Positions 8,528-17,282 of a stretch of DNA of 64,000 nucleotides are shown in pieces. The notes under the pieces were generated by a model. The model did not search any database. It saw only the letters and a program-made list of their open reading frames with translations, and was not told the DNA's origin. The position numbers were made by a program, and so were the translations under genes. The DNA comes from Echinicola sp. 20G (lineage in GTDB: Bacteria > Bacteroidota > Bacteroidia > Cytophagales > Cyclobacteriaceae). Where the stretch lies: contig NZ_AP024154.1 of the NCBI RefSeq assembly GCF_015533855.1, forward strand, positions 4,842,501-4,906,500. Reading direction: 5' to 3'. The first letter of the stretch is position 1; every line of letters begins with the position of its first letter.

Positions 8528-9155
8528 ATCGCTTCATTTTTTCGATAAACTTACGCGCATTCCCTGCCACCAATGCTTCGGTGATTTGCTCTTCTTCAAA
8601 TTGGGTCAACACACTCCCTAAACCTAGCCCATCAGCGCCGGCATCCATCCATTCTTCCAAATTGTCCAGGTGGATCCCTCCCACTGCAAAAACAGGCGCT
8701 TGGTCAAAGGGAGCCTTGATGGCTTTCAAATAACCCGGCCCAAAGTTGCCGGCAGGGAAGAGCTTGATCACATCAGCCCCCCTATCCAAAGCTTCTCCGA
8801 TTTCTGTCGGGGTCAATGCCCCCATGACCACAGGAATATCATTCACATGTGCTACCGCAATCACTTCAGCATTGGTGTTGGGCGAAACCAAAAATTGTGC
8901 TCCGGCCGCTACGGATTGCCTGGCAAGCTCTCCATTGATAATGGTTCCGGCACCTATCAAAACATCAGGAAAACGCTGTCGGTTTTCAGCAATCATTTTT
9001 TCAAAATCTTTGGAATTGGAAGTCACTTCCAACACCTTCACACCGCCTGCGACCAGGCCACTGACTAGCGTGGCCATCTCTTCGGTATTTTTGGACCGAA
9101 GGATGGCAATCAACTTTTCCTGAAGAATAATTTGGCGAATTTCTTTTCTGTTCAT
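8520..9155 (-). CDS. 2-dehydro-3-deoxy-6-phosphogalactonate/KDPG aldolase
   Basis: The 211-residue class I aldolase has Glu43 (LEVTSNS), the GAGT turn at 68-71 and Schiff-base Lys131 in DVIKLFPAGNFGP. It cleaves the phosphorylated keto-deoxy acid to pyruvate and glyceraldehyde 3-phosphate. Partnership with galactonate dehydratase suggests a DgoA-type role, but the KDPG aldolase of the Entner-Doudoroff route looks the same at this level. The kinase that should supply its substrate is not in the window. Confidence 0.9.
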   Translation of the reverse strand: MNRKEIRQIILQEKLIAILRSKNTEEMATLVSGLVAGGVKVLEVTSNSKDFEKMIAENRQRFPDVLIGAGTIINGELARQSVAAGAQFLVSPNTNAEVIAVAHVNDIPVVMGALTPTEIGEALDRGADVIKLFPAGNFGPGYLKAIKAPFDQAPVFAVGGIHLDNLEEWMDAGADGLGLGSVLTQFEEEQITEALVAGNARKFIEKMKRYA

Positions 9156-9157
9156 GG

Positions 9158-9898
9158 CTAGGCGCGATCAACGGATCGGGTAAAATGCAGAAAGTTTTTA
9201 CGGGTTTCGTGCAGGTGCTTTTCTATGGCCTCATGAGCTCCCGCTGGATCCTGTCTGGAGACTGCATCTAAAATATTTTGATGATGCTTAAGCATAATGG
9301 CCTTTTCTGCTTCCAAATTTCCTGATGCTGGCTTAGCAAAAACATTCATCTTGTATTTCGGCATAAGGCTAAAAACAGGCCCCAGCAATAATTCCAGTAC
9401 TTTGTTGCCGGTAATCGACAGTAAAATTCGGTGAAAGTCATTATCCAATTCTGCTTCTGCCTTTTTGTCCTCCAAAGGACAGTCCCTCATTTCCATCATG
9501 TTTTGCTCCAACAGCAACAGGTCTTCCTTATTTCGCTTTATCGCTGCTTCGGCAGCAATTCTAGGCTCCAAAACCCGCCTGGCCTCAATGGTCTGCAGCA
9601 TCAAGTCAGCATCTGAGGAAAGCTCAAAAAACATATTCAGCATCTTGGAGGCATTCTGTACGCTGATTTCAGAAACATATGCCCCGCTACCTTTCCGAAC
9701 TTCTACTATTCCCTTTGCACTCAAGGTTTTGATGGCTTCCCGAATAGCTGTCCGGCTCACCTGGAAAATCTCCCCCAACTTATGCTCAGTGGGAATTTTT
9801 TGCCCGGGCTGGTACTCACCCTCTCGAATGGCCCGGGTAAGTTCCTCTTCCACCCTTTGACTCAGGGATTTTGCTTGTCCTATTTGCTGAAATGTCAT
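9158..9898 (-). CDS. FadR/GntR-family regulator with FCD domain (DgoR-like)
   Basis: A 246-residue protein with an N-terminal winged helix (about 10-75; PTEHKLGEIFQVSRTAIREAIKTL) and an all-helical FCD ligand domain whose DNDFHRILL and KHLHETRK carry likely metal or ligand contacts. It is the first gene of the galactonate operon and lies 2 bp before the aldolase gene. By analogy with DgoR it is expected to repress the operon until galactonate or a related acid binds. The regulatory role is inferred from family and context. Confidence 0.9.
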   Translation of the reverse strand: MTFQQIGQAKSLSQRVEEELTRAIREGEYQPGQKIPTEHKLGEIFQVSRTAIREAIKTLSAKGIVEVRKGSGAYVSEISVQNASKMLNMFFELSSDADLMLQTIEARRVLEPRIAAEAAIKRNKEDLLLLEQNMMEMRDCPLEDKKAEAELDNDFHRILLSITGNKVLELLLGPVFSLMPKYKMNVFAKPASGNLEAEKAIMLKHHQNILDAVSRQDPAGAHEAIEKHLHETRKNFLHFTRSVDRA

Positions 9899-9926
9899 GT
9901 ACTCGTAAATTTTCCTTAAGTTATAA

Positions 9927-9948
9927 ATTTGTCATACATCATACAAAT
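9927..9948. promoter_or_regulatory. Possible operator in the divergent intergenic region
   Basis: ATTTGT (9927-9932) and ACAAAT (9943-9948) form an inverted repeat around two direct CATAC/CATAC half-sites, 29 bp before the regulator's ATG and in the region shared with the beta-galactosidase gene. Its size and AT-rich GTnnnnAC look are compatible with a FadR-type site. No binding evidence exists beyond position. Confidence 0.4.
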
Positions 9949-10099
9949 ACTCTCAGGTTTTCTTAAGTTTTAGAGGTATGAGAAGTCTCCTACCTCACTC
10001 CTTATGTGTCCTACCTGCCAACTATCGATCCATCCACATCAGAACAGTTGTCCCACAATTTCTCATTTATTTGTAGCGTGATAAAACCTAGCATGTAAC

Positions 10100-12934
10100 A
10101 TGAAACCTAATAACCTGACAGCCTGTAAAAAAGGGCTGACCTTTGGATTAAGCTTTTTATTGACTTTATTTTCACTTCAACTTACCGCCCAAGAAACAGA
10201 GAAAATGCTGCTCAGTGGCAAAGACAGCAAGCATACTGTAGATTGGGATTTTTACTGCACAGGTGGCAGAAACAGTGGTTACTGGACCAAAATTGCCGTG
10301 CCAGCCCACTGGGAACAGGAAGGTTTTGGCACCTATAATTACGGCAGAGACTATGTCACCTATGGCAGAAGTTTCCGCTTTGCAGATGAAAAGGGCATGT
10401 ACAAGCGCACTTTTGAGGTTCCTGCTGATTGGAGCAATAAAAAAGTGGAAATCGTTTTTGAAGGTTCCATGACCGATACAGAGGTCAAGATCAATGGCCA
10501 ATTGGCAGGAGAAATACACCAAGGAGCTTTCTACCGCTTTAAATATGACATCACAGACAAACTCAAGTTTGGGGAAGAAAACCTGATCGAGGTGACCGTC
10601 AGTAAAATGTCTGCAGATCACTCGGTCAATCGGGCCGAACGTTACGCAGATTACTGGATCTTTGGGGGAATCTTCAGACCAGTTTACCTGCAGGCACTGC
10701 CCCAACAACATATCCAGCAAGCTGCTATTATCGCAGAAGCTGATGGATCATTTGCTACAGAAGTAACCCTTAATGGCTTGAAAAAAAATGCGGAGCTCCA
10801 AGCCATCGTGACGGACAGCAAAGGCCAAACCCTAGGAACAATTACTGAAAAAGTCAAAAAAGGCAATTCCACGATTCGATTGTCCAGGCAGTTTGACAAT
10901 ATCCAAGCATGGACTTCTGAGACGCCACACTTGTACCATGTCCAAGTGGCTTTGGTACAAAATGGGGAAACCATCCATACCCTTACCGAACGATTTGGCT
11001 TTAGGACCATCGAAATCAAAGAGGGAGATGGCATCTACCTAAATGGCACCAAGATAAAACTCAAAGGGGTTAACAGACATGCTTTTTGGCCTGAAACAGG
11101 CAGGTCACTCACTCCGGAAATCGACCTGAATGATGTCCTGATGATCAAGGAAATGAACATGAATGCGGTAAGGATGTCCCATTATCCGCCAGACCCTTCT
11201 TTCTTGGATTACTGCGACTCCTTGGGCCTTTACGTGATGGATGAACTCGCAGGATGGCAAAATGCCTATAACACGGAACCTGGCGCCAAGTTGGTCAAAG
11301 AATTGGTTGAAAGGGACCTCAACCACCCTTCCATCATCTTCTGGAGCAATGGCAATGAAGGAGGCACCAACAAGGAACTGGATGATGATTTTGACCTGTA
11401 TGATCCTTCCAAAAGGCCAGTGCTACATGCCCATCACCGCCCTGGAAATGCACACAACGGGATCGACACCGATCACTATGAGAATTACAAAAGCCTTCAA
11501 AACAAACTGAAAGACTCCCTGATTTATATGCCCACAGAATTTTTGCATGGGCAGGATGATGGCGGTGGGGCTTCCGGACTTTCCGATTATTGGGAACTGA
11601 TGTGGGATTCCAAAATGTCTGGAGGTGGCTTCCTTTGGGTGCTTGCCGATGAGGGAATCATCCGTACAGATATCCACAACAAAATTGATGTCAACAGACT
11701 GAATGCCCCTGATGGTTTGGTGGGTCCTTTCCGTCAAAAGGAAGGTAGCTTTTACGCCATTCGGGAAATCTATTCGCCGATCAAAATCCACGAAGTATCC
11801 GAATTGGATGCTTGGGACGGGACTTTGGAAATGGAAAACCGCTATCATTTCACCAACCTCAATGAGATCAACTTTGAGTGGAAACTGGTTACGTTCAAGG
11901 GAATAGGCGCAGCACAAACCGGCCTAGAGGTAATTAGTTCTGGTGAATTAAAAGGCCCTGATTTAGCACCCACCGACAGTACAGCCTTCAAACTTCCCCT
12001 ACCAGCCAACTGGAAAGCACAGGAAGCTTTGATGCTGACTGCTTATGATCCCCAAGGTGAGGAAATCTATACCTGGTCATGGCCATTACAGCCCAACAAA
12101 AAATTGATGACCCAAACCATTATGGCTGATCAAGGGAAAAATGATACCGCCATAGAGGATCAAGATAGCTTGCTGACCATCAGTGGCGGAGGTTTTGCTT
12201 TGACTTTCAACAAGGCTGACGGGATGTTGGTGAAAATCAAAAAACCATCTGGCCCTGAGCTTTCCTTCCAAAATGGTCCAGTATTTACAGAAGGAAGCAG
12301 CCAGGTCACTGAGGTGAGTTATGAGCAAGAGGGCAAAGATGCGGTCTTCAAAGTAAACTATGAAGGGCCTATGAACTTCGCGGAATGGCGCATTGCTTCC
12401 AATGGCTGGGTAACGCTGAATTATGAATACGAACTTCCAGAAGGAAAATATGCTTACCCGGGCATCAGTTTTGATTACCCGGAATCCAATGTCATCAGTG
12501 CCAAATGGCTGGGCAAGGGTCCTTACAGGGTATGGAAAAACCGTCCCCAAGGCCGATTTAACCAACATCAAAACCTTTATAACGACACCCACACGGGGGC
12601 TACTCCTTGGGACTATCCGGAGTTCAAAGGCTACTTTGGGGATGTTGCCTGGATGGAGATCAATACCGCCCAAGGCAAATTCTATGTGGTGGCCAAAGAA
12701 CGCAACCTTTATGTGAGGTTGTTTGACTTCTATGGGATTTCTGGACCAAGGGGCTATCCCACCCTTCCTAGCGGCGATATTTCCTTTTTGGATGGCATTC
12801 CTGCCCTGGGAAGCAAACTGGCACTGGGAATTACAGGCCGGGCATCCGTTTATGGTCCCATGGGTGAAAACACTTATCTCAATGGCCCTGTCAATCGGAC
12901 CCTTTATTTCTATTTTGGTATCCTCCAAGAGTAG
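10100..12934 (+). CDS. Secreted GH2 beta-galactosidase-like glycosidase
   Basis: A 944-residue glycoside hydrolase family 2 protein with a Sec signal peptide of about 31 residues ending LTAQ. The order is a jelly-roll sugar-binding domain (about 35-200), an immunoglobulin-like domain (about 205-305), a TIM barrel (about 308-600) and C-terminal beta domains. The acid/base is Glu420 (WSNGNEGG) and the likely nucleophile Glu480 (PTEFLHG). It would release terminal beta-galactose (or a related sugar) in the periplasm or outside. It is divergent from the galactonate operon. The exact linkage cannot be read. Confidence 0.9.
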   Translation: MKPNNLTACKKGLTFGLSFLLTLFSLQLTAQETEKMLLSGKDSKHTVDWDFYCTGGRNSGYWTKIAVPAHWEQEGFGTYNYGRDYVTYGRSFRFADEKGMYKRTFEVPADWSNKKVEIVFEGSMTDTEVKINGQLAGEIHQGAFYRFKYDITDKLKFGEENLIEVTVSKMSADHSVNRAERYADYWIFGGIFRPVYLQALPQQHIQQAAIIAEADGSFATEVTLNGLKKNAELQAIVTDSKGQTLGTITEKVKKGNSTIRLSRQFDNIQAWTSETPHLYHVQVALVQNGETIHTLTERFGFRTIEIKEGDGIYLNGTKIKLKGVNRHAFWPETGRSLTPEIDLNDVLMIKEMNMNAVRMSHYPPDPSFLDYCDSLGLYVMDELAGWQNAYNTEPGAKLVKELVERDLNHPSIIFWSNGNEGGTNKELDDDFDLYDPSKRPVLHAHHRPGNAHNGIDTDHYENYKSLQNKLKDSLIYMPTEFLHGQDDGGGASGLSDYWELMWDSKMSGGGFLWVLADEGIIRTDIHNKIDVNRLNAPDGLVGPFRQKEGSFYAIREIYSPIKIHEVSELDAWDGTLEMENRYHFTNLNEINFEWKLVTFKGIGAAQTGLEVISSGELKGPDLAPTDSTAFKLPLPANWKAQEALMLTAYDPQGEEIYTWSWPLQPNKKLMTQTIMADQGKNDTAIEDQDSLLTISGGGFALTFNKADGMLVKIKKPSGPELSFQNGPVFTEGSSQVTEVSYEQEGKDAVFKVNYEGPMNFAEWRIASNGWVTLNYEYELPEGKYAYPGISFDYPESNVISAKWLGKGPYRVWKNRPQGRFNQHQNLYNDTHTGATPWDYPEFKGYFGDVAWMEINTAQGKFYVVAKERNLYVRLFDFYGISGPRGYPTLPSGDISFLDGIPALGSKLALGITGRASVYGPMGENTYLNGPVNRTLYFYFGILQE

Positions 12935-12940
12935 TTTAAA

Positions 12941-12972
12941 AAAGGGGCTGTCCCAAATCAGACAGCCCCTTT
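12941..12972. terminator. Terminator after the GH2 gene
   Basis: AAAGGGGCTGTC (12941-12952) pairs with GACAGCCCCTTT (12961-12972) across an 8-base loop. It lies between the GH2 gene and a convergent gene and can end both transcripts. Confidence 0.85.
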
Positions 12973-13008
12973 CCACACTACTTAAACATTAAACCACTAT
13001 CGGTTACT

Positions 13009-13809
13009 TTAGGCATTTTGTAGGTCTTTTCTTTTTCTTTTCCTGTTCCGATGCATACCGGACAGGTACTGGATCCGCAAAAAAGGCTGTCGCGCACTCA
13101 TATACATCGACACTTTTAGCTTATAAAAATCATATCCGATCACCACCAACAAGAACAGGCAGACAATATAGAATACATTGTACCCGATGTTAAGGTAAAC
13201 CAAACCAGCCGCAACCCCGCCAGACAGGTAAGAAGTCATGATGGCCATTTGTATTTTGGCTTTCCCCCTTAGGGCTTTGTTTTCCCGAAATTCCTTTTTG
13301 GTAAACATCGAAAACAGCATACCCAAATCGGTGGTCAAGCCGGTCAAATGGGTGGTCTTCACGGCTGAATTGGAAATACTGGCTGTCAACCCGTTTTGGA
13401 TCCCCATGGCAAAGAGCATCAAACCCACCAAAATCTCCGTTTCCACTAAGGTTTCCTGGTAATAAAACTGGATATAGCTGCCCACAATCAGCAAACAAAT
13501 GATTTCCAGGATAATGGGCACCGCATGGGCCAGGTAAGTGTAGGTTTTGTTGAAATTGATAATGATAAGGTTGGCAGTGAAACCTCCAAAAAAGAACAGC
13601 AATATCCAGGAGGCCACCACCCCAGCCTGGTACCAATTCCCCTTGGCGATTTCCTCCGCCAACACCGCATAGTGTCCCGTGACATTCGATGTAAACGCAA
13701 AGAAGATAATGACCGAGATCACATTGACCATCCCGGCAGAAAAGGCCGTCAAGGCTCCCAGCTTGATATTATCTCCTAAGGTCCGACTGTTGCTATACTT
13801 ACTCAGCAT
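13009..13809 (-). CDS. YoaK/DUF1275-family membrane protein
   Basis: A 266-residue protein with six to seven hydrophobic segments. The sequence around GALTAFSAGMVNVISVIIFF and TSNVTGHYAVLAEEI is typical of DUF1275 (YoaK) proteins, an integral membrane family without a firmly known activity. A basic tail (RNRKRKRKD) would face the cytoplasm. It ends a three-gene minus-strand group with the lipocalin-like and Usp genes. Confidence 0.85.
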   Translation of the reverse strand: MLSKYSNSRTLGDNIKLGALTAFSAGMVNVISVIIFFAFTSNVTGHYAVLAEEIAKGNWYQAGVVASWILLFFFGGFTANLIIINFNKTYTYLAHAVPIILEIICLLIVGSYIQFYYQETLVETEILVGLMLFAMGIQNGLTASISNSAVKTTHLTGLTTDLGMLFSMFTKKEFRENKALRGKAKIQMAIMTSYLSGGVAAGLVYLNIGYNVFYIVCLFLLVVIGYDFYKLKVSMYMSARQPFLRIQYLSGMHRNRKRKRKDLQNA

Positions 13810-13811
13810 CT

Positions 13812-14288
13812 TTACGAATGATTGATTTTCTTAAATGTCATTTTGATGATTCCCCTGGCTTGCAAATCCGTATTGAAATGGATCTCCATGGTATCATCGG
13901 TCAACTTCTGGATCTGATAGTGCTCCACACTATCCGCGTGGCCAAAAAGCTTGAGGACATGTCCTCTCCCCTTCAATGTCCAGGACAATGTGGAGGCTTT
14001 ACCATTTTTCCCTTCCAGGCTGATCTTGCCATCGGGAAAGAAACTCCAAGTTTCTGCCTTATGAATGGCCAACTCTTGGCTGATTTCCTGTTTTAATTGC
14101 TGCGTGATGCTTTTGGAAAGTGTCCACTCCTCTTCTCCCTGGGCCGCATCCAGTTTCTCATACTCCCAAGAGACCTCTTCCCAGTCTCCCAGCAGTTTTT
14201 CACTGGGGCTCCGGTCATTGGCCATTAGGCTGAACACCCCGCCCATCAGGAGGATAAAGATGCCCAAGTAGATCAATGTAACTTTCAT
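13812..14288 (-). CDS. Lipocalin-like exported or membrane-anchored protein
   Basis: A 158-residue protein with an N-terminal hydrophobic segment (about 3-22) followed by a domain that starts LLGDWEEVSWEYEK and ends in paired strands. This resembles the lipocalin-like 'heme/lipid barrel' domains common in Bacteroidota. No catalytic motif is visible. It lies 2 bp before the DUF1275 gene and 11 bp after the Usp gene. Function unknown. Confidence 0.7.
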   Translation of the reverse strand: MKVTLIYLGIFILLMGGVFSLMANDRSPSEKLLGDWEEVSWEYEKLDAAQGEEEWTLSKSITQQLKQEISQELAIHKAETWSFFPDGKISLEGKNGKASTLSWTLKGRGHVLKLFGHADSVEHYQIQKLTDDTMEIHFNTDLQARGIIKMTFKKINHS

Positions 14289-14299
14289 AAGCGATTGGT

Positions 14300-14806
14300 T
14301 TAGAGGGATGACAATTCACTGAAGAAGAGACCGGAGAGCTCATTGCGTTCTTGACGAAAGTTCTCTCCTACCTCCATCCGTTTCACTTTCACCAAGTTGG
14401 TGGTGGAACGGTGGATAAAAGGCATCATGTCAAAGCTGTTCTTGTGACGTGGCTTAAAGGCATGGTCTGTCGGCGCATAGATCTCATCGATCTGATTGGC
14501 CTCCAGGTAGTTTTCAAAAGCACTTTGGTTATACCCAGAAAAAATATCCAAAGAAAGCTCCAGTAAGCGGCTTTCATACTTGCTGGCAATCATCTGGCAG
14601 CTGGCCCTAAACTCAGCAGTCTCCAGGTCCTGCAAAAGTTTCTTTTTCGAAAAGAGCAAAAGGTCCGTCATGGAGTCCGGCAGGTAGATGCCATGCACCA
14701 AAAGGATTTCCAACTCACAATCGTCGTTAATACTTAAAGCTGATTTGACGATATTTAAGGATTTTACAGAAAAATCAGTCGGAATAAGGATGGTCTTTGT
14801 CTTCAT
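14300..14806 (-). CDS. Universal stress protein-like protein
   Basis: A 168-residue single Usp-like domain. The N-terminal strand KTILIPTDFSVKSLNIVKSAL is characteristic. The typical ATP-binding G-2x-G-9x-G(S/T) loop near the C-terminus is not obvious, so it may belong to the non-ATP-binding type. It is the first gene of the three-gene group. Cytoplasmic; a role in stress adaptation is assumed from the family. Confidence 0.75.
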   Translation of the reverse strand: MKTKTILIPTDFSVKSLNIVKSALSINDDCELEILLVHGIYLPDSMTDLLLFSKKKLLQDLETAEFRASCQMIASKYESRLLELSLDIFSGYNQSAFENYLEANQIDEIYAPTDHAFKPRHKNSFDMMPFIHRSTTNLVKVKRMEVGENFRQERNELSGLFFSELSSL

Positions 14807-15019
14807 ATAGCCACTTTTTTAAGGATATGGACAAAATTATACCCTGTCCATTAAAATGGCTTAAAGATGAGATTAAGATCAGATTAGAATTTACCCTAAT
14901 GTAAAATGATTTTCACTTGCAGTGGTCGGGACATGCTTCATCAATTTATAAGGCAGGTAAAAAGTATCACTAACTTACAGTAAGTCTCCATAAGTGTCGT
15001 ATCAATAATGATTAAAAAA

Positions 15020-15589
15020 TTAATTTATCCATCCAGGAATAAACTCATGGTATTCCCACTCCCCTGCTTGCTTTATATAAATGGCTGCATTTCCTTCTCC
15101 GAAGCCTCCATGATAGTGATCGTACTGCATATAGGCCGCAGATGAATCTTCATTGAAGATAGGTAAATAGAAAACGTACCATGATGAATCCTTCTGGAAT
15201 TCCATTTCCGCTTTTCTATTTTCAAATGATGTGAGCTTAAATTTCTTAACCTGATCTTTAGCGTTAATAATTTGGTGTTTTACATGACTCTTGGAAGCTG
15301 AATCCCCGAAGTAAGTGTCATTACCGATTTCATCATTCAAAGCAGTTTCATTTTTCCATTCATACCCATAAGGAGGTGGGAAACTTAAGCTATCTGATGT
15401 AAACTCCAACTCATAGTATTTATAAGCCTTTAATTTTGGAGATATATATCCTCGAAGATGTAAGGAATCGGCCAGAATATAATGTTCCAATAAACTTATG
15501 GCTAATTCAGTACCTTCAATCTTCTGTTTATAAACAGTTTGCTTACAGGATAACAATAGAATAAAAACGAGAAATCTAAATTTGTTCAT
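15020..15589 (-). CDS. Hypothetical lipoprotein
   Basis: A 189-residue protein with a short lipoprotein signal whose lipobox Cys is residue 15 (LLLSC). The mature part is polar and ends in aromatic-rich strands (YDHYHGGFGEGNAAIYIKQ). No family is recognised. It stands alone at the start of the AT-rich accessory region. Confidence 0.7.
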   Translation of the reverse strand: MNKFRFLVFILLLSCKQTVYKQKIEGTELAISLLEHYILADSLHLRGYISPKLKAYKYYELEFTSDSLSFPPPYGYEWKNETALNDEIGNDTYFGDSASKSHVKHQIINAKDQVKKFKLTSFENRKAEMEFQKDSSWYVFYLPIFNEDSSAAYMQYDHYHGGFGEGNAAIYIKQAGEWEYHEFIPGWIN

Positions 15590-15662
15590 TTTTAATATTC
15601 AAGAAACTTCAATTGGCTTAGGCGTAATCCAACTGCCAGTACAATTATCTACTTTGTAATAC

Positions 15663-16073
15663 CTAGTCATTGATTTCCTTTTCAACGGTCTCAATTCCAA
15701 AATCAAAGATTAGAATAAGTTTATCATTGTCCTTACGAACAGTCTTTGAAATCGATTTTATATCCTCAATCCCTAAGTATTTTTGATCTATTTCAAAGTC
15801 AGCTTCTAATGCAGCAATTTCCTTTTCAAAAATTGTATAGTTCTTAACAACTGAAATATACGGGTGGGCAACCACACTCTGTGTCGACTTTTCCACTCTG
15901 ATTTCATTGTCTAGGTAAAGATAATTTGGACTGGGGTTTGGAACCATAAATGCAAAAACAGTCAGGAATGGAACACCTAATGGAAAAAGACTAAGAAATG
16001 TCAAAACATAGTTGGACAGCTTGTCCCGATTATTTGGGGAAGCCGGTGAGGTACTCTTTATGGATCTTTTCAT
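15663..16073 (-). CDS. Hypothetical single-pass membrane protein
   Basis: About 136 residues from the ATG at 16073; a longer frame would need TTG at 16094. A basic N-terminus is followed by one transmembrane segment (about 22-43, VLTFLSLFPLGVPFLTVFAFM) and a charged C-terminal domain. No family is recognised. Confidence 0.6.
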   Translation of the reverse strand: MKRSIKSTSPASPNNRDKLSNYVLTFLSLFPLGVPFLTVFAFMVPNPSPNYLYLDNEIRVEKSTQSVVAHPYISVVKNYTIFEKEIAALEADFEIDQKYLGIEDIKSISKTVRKDNDKLILIFDFGIETVEKEIND

Positions 16074-16142
16074 GACAGAACCAAAACCTATCAATCATGA
16101 AAATAAAACTCAGGGCCACCTACTCAATTGTGGTCAGGTGCA

Positions 16143-16490
16143 TTATTCAAGGTCAAGCACAATTTGAATATTTTCTTTTACCAATTCAATCAGTTCATCC
16201 GGTAAAACTCCAAGTCTTTTTGTCAATCGTTTATTATCAATCGCTCGAATCTGGTCAATCATAATATCACAAGCCTGATGTAAGTTGGCAGTTCCTTTTT
16301 TAAGGTGCACCCTTAATATCTCAGAATCCTTTTTTACGTTAGTTGTTATCGGACAAACAATAGTTGAAGGGTGAGGAATCTTGTTGAGTAGATCTGTTTG
16401 TATCGTTAAAACTGGTCTTGTTTTACCCGGTTCAGTTCCAATCTGCGGATTTAAATCTGCTATCCAAATTTCAAATTGCTTAATCTGCAT
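16143..16490 (-). CDS. MazF/PemK-type endoribonuclease toxin
   Basis: About 115 residues from the ATG at 16490. The family signature is clear: FEIWIADLNPQIGTEPGKTRPVLTIQ-type start, TIVCPITTNV, and the CDIMIDQIRAID segment, matching the PemK/MazF barrel that cuts mRNA at short sequences in the cytoplasm. It overlaps the upstream antitoxin gene by 11 bp, the usual coupled arrangement. The operon promoter and repeats lie at 16731-16770. Confidence 0.93.
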   Translation of the reverse strand: MQIKQFEIWIADLNPQIGTEPGKTRPVLTIQTDLLNKIPHPSTIVCPITTNVKKDSEILRVHLKKGTANLHQACDIMIDQIRAIDNKRLTKRLGVLPDELIELVKENIQIVLDLE

Positions 16491-16710
16491 AATCAATCTC
16501 CTCGAAATCTTTAAGTACAGACATCGAATCCTCTTTAACTAATCCAGATTCCTTCTTAAGTTTTTTCTCAAGAATCTGTTTGCGTTGAAGCTTATTATAA
16601 AACTCAATCGCTTCGTTTATATATCTATTGCGTGGTTTCTTAATCCGAGCCAGTATTTTTTCAGTCTCGCCGAAAATCGAATCATCTATTTTTAAAGATA
16701 TTGTTTTCAT
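16480..16710 (-). CDS. Antitoxin of the MazF-type pair
   Basis: A 76-residue protein. The N-terminus (KTISLKIDDSIFGETEKILARI) fits a ribbon-helix-helix DNA-binding fold, and the acidic tail (KDFEEIDYAD) is the kind that wraps MazF toxins. It is first in the operon. Direct repeats straddling its promoter suggest autoregulation. Confidence 0.85.
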   Translation of the reverse strand: MKTISLKIDDSIFGETEKILARIKKPRNRYINEAIEFYNKLQRKQILEKKLKKESGLVKEDSMSVLKDFEEIDYAD

Positions 16711-16730
16711 GATATTTAATTTTTACACCA

Positions 16731-16761
16731 CAAAGGTATATCCTTTTAGTATATTTATCAA
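16731..16761 (-). promoter_or_regulatory. Bacteroidota-type promoter of the toxin-antitoxin operon
   Basis: On the minus strand a TTG (16761-16759) is followed after exactly 20 bases by TACCTTTG (16738-16731), a perfect TAnnTTTG. This is the standard arrangement for the primary sigma factor of Bacteroidota, 21 bp before the antitoxin ATG. Confidence 0.7.
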
Positions 16762-16770
16762 GTATATTTA
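16748..16770. promoter_or_regulatory. Direct-repeat operator over the TA promoter
   Basis: AGTATATTTA occurs at 16748-16757 and again at 16761-16770, 13 bp apart. The -33 TTG lies between and partly in the copies, so a bound antitoxin would block the polymerase. This is inferred from position. Confidence 0.55.
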
Positions 16771-17216
16771 CTCGTGTTTTCTCCAAACATTTTCAGCCAT
16801 AAATATTCAAAAAATACTGTAACCAATAAAAATGGAGTCAAAATCAAGGGTCCTAACGTACCCCCTATACCATTAACATTTTTGGCACCAACATTATCTT
16901 TCAATTCTTTAAGATGAAAATCAAATATCCTCCAGTATTTTATCTTGATTTTGATGTTTGCAGAATCTCGCGGCGCATGCATCACAACGTTCAGTGTATG
17001 GTGCTTATCCCGAAAGGGCAGGTAGATCCAAAACCTAAGGAAGACATCAAAACTGTCCCAAACCCCATAAGCCATACCATGCCTCCTGCTACCATTTATA
17101 CAAGTACCAAAAGTAACGTGCTTTTTCAATCCCAAACAGCCAAAAATAAACAAAGCGAAAAAGCTTTCCCCAAAATTACCCCTTTCCCAGCACCACTTGT
17201 TCAACACTGCATTCAT
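16758..17216 (-). CDS. Doubtful hypothetical membrane protein
   Basis: About 152 residues from the ATG at 17216. The C-terminal half looks protein-like, with a hydrophobic stretch (LGPLILTPFLLVTVFFEYLWL), while the N-terminal half is rich in Trp, Cys and Gly and may be non-coding. Its 3' end overlaps the TA operator. No family recognised. It may be a decayed gene or a boundary sequence read by chance. Confidence 0.3.
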   Translation of the reverse strand: MNAVLNKWCWERGNFGESFFALFIFGCLGLKKHVTFGTCINGSRRHGMAYGVWDSFDVFLRFWIYLPFRDKHHTLNVVMHAPRDSANIKIKIKYWRIFDFHLKELKDNVGAKNVNGIGGTLGPLILTPFLLVTVFFEYLWLKMFGENTSKYT

Positions 17217-17282
17217 GCCTGCCCGCCATAGGAGAGTTCGGCCGTTCCGGCCACACGAATTCTTAGTTATTGGCAACCGTTT

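Noticed and set aside
12086-12976. 296-residue minus-strand open frame
   Set aside because: It is antisense to the GH2 beta-galactosidase, whose domains and catalytic residues are complete.
17212-17281. Left arm of a boundary site before the HEPN module
   Set aside because: The right arm TTATTGGCAACCG is clear, but I could not identify a convincing mirror arm upstream, so it is not listed as a full site.
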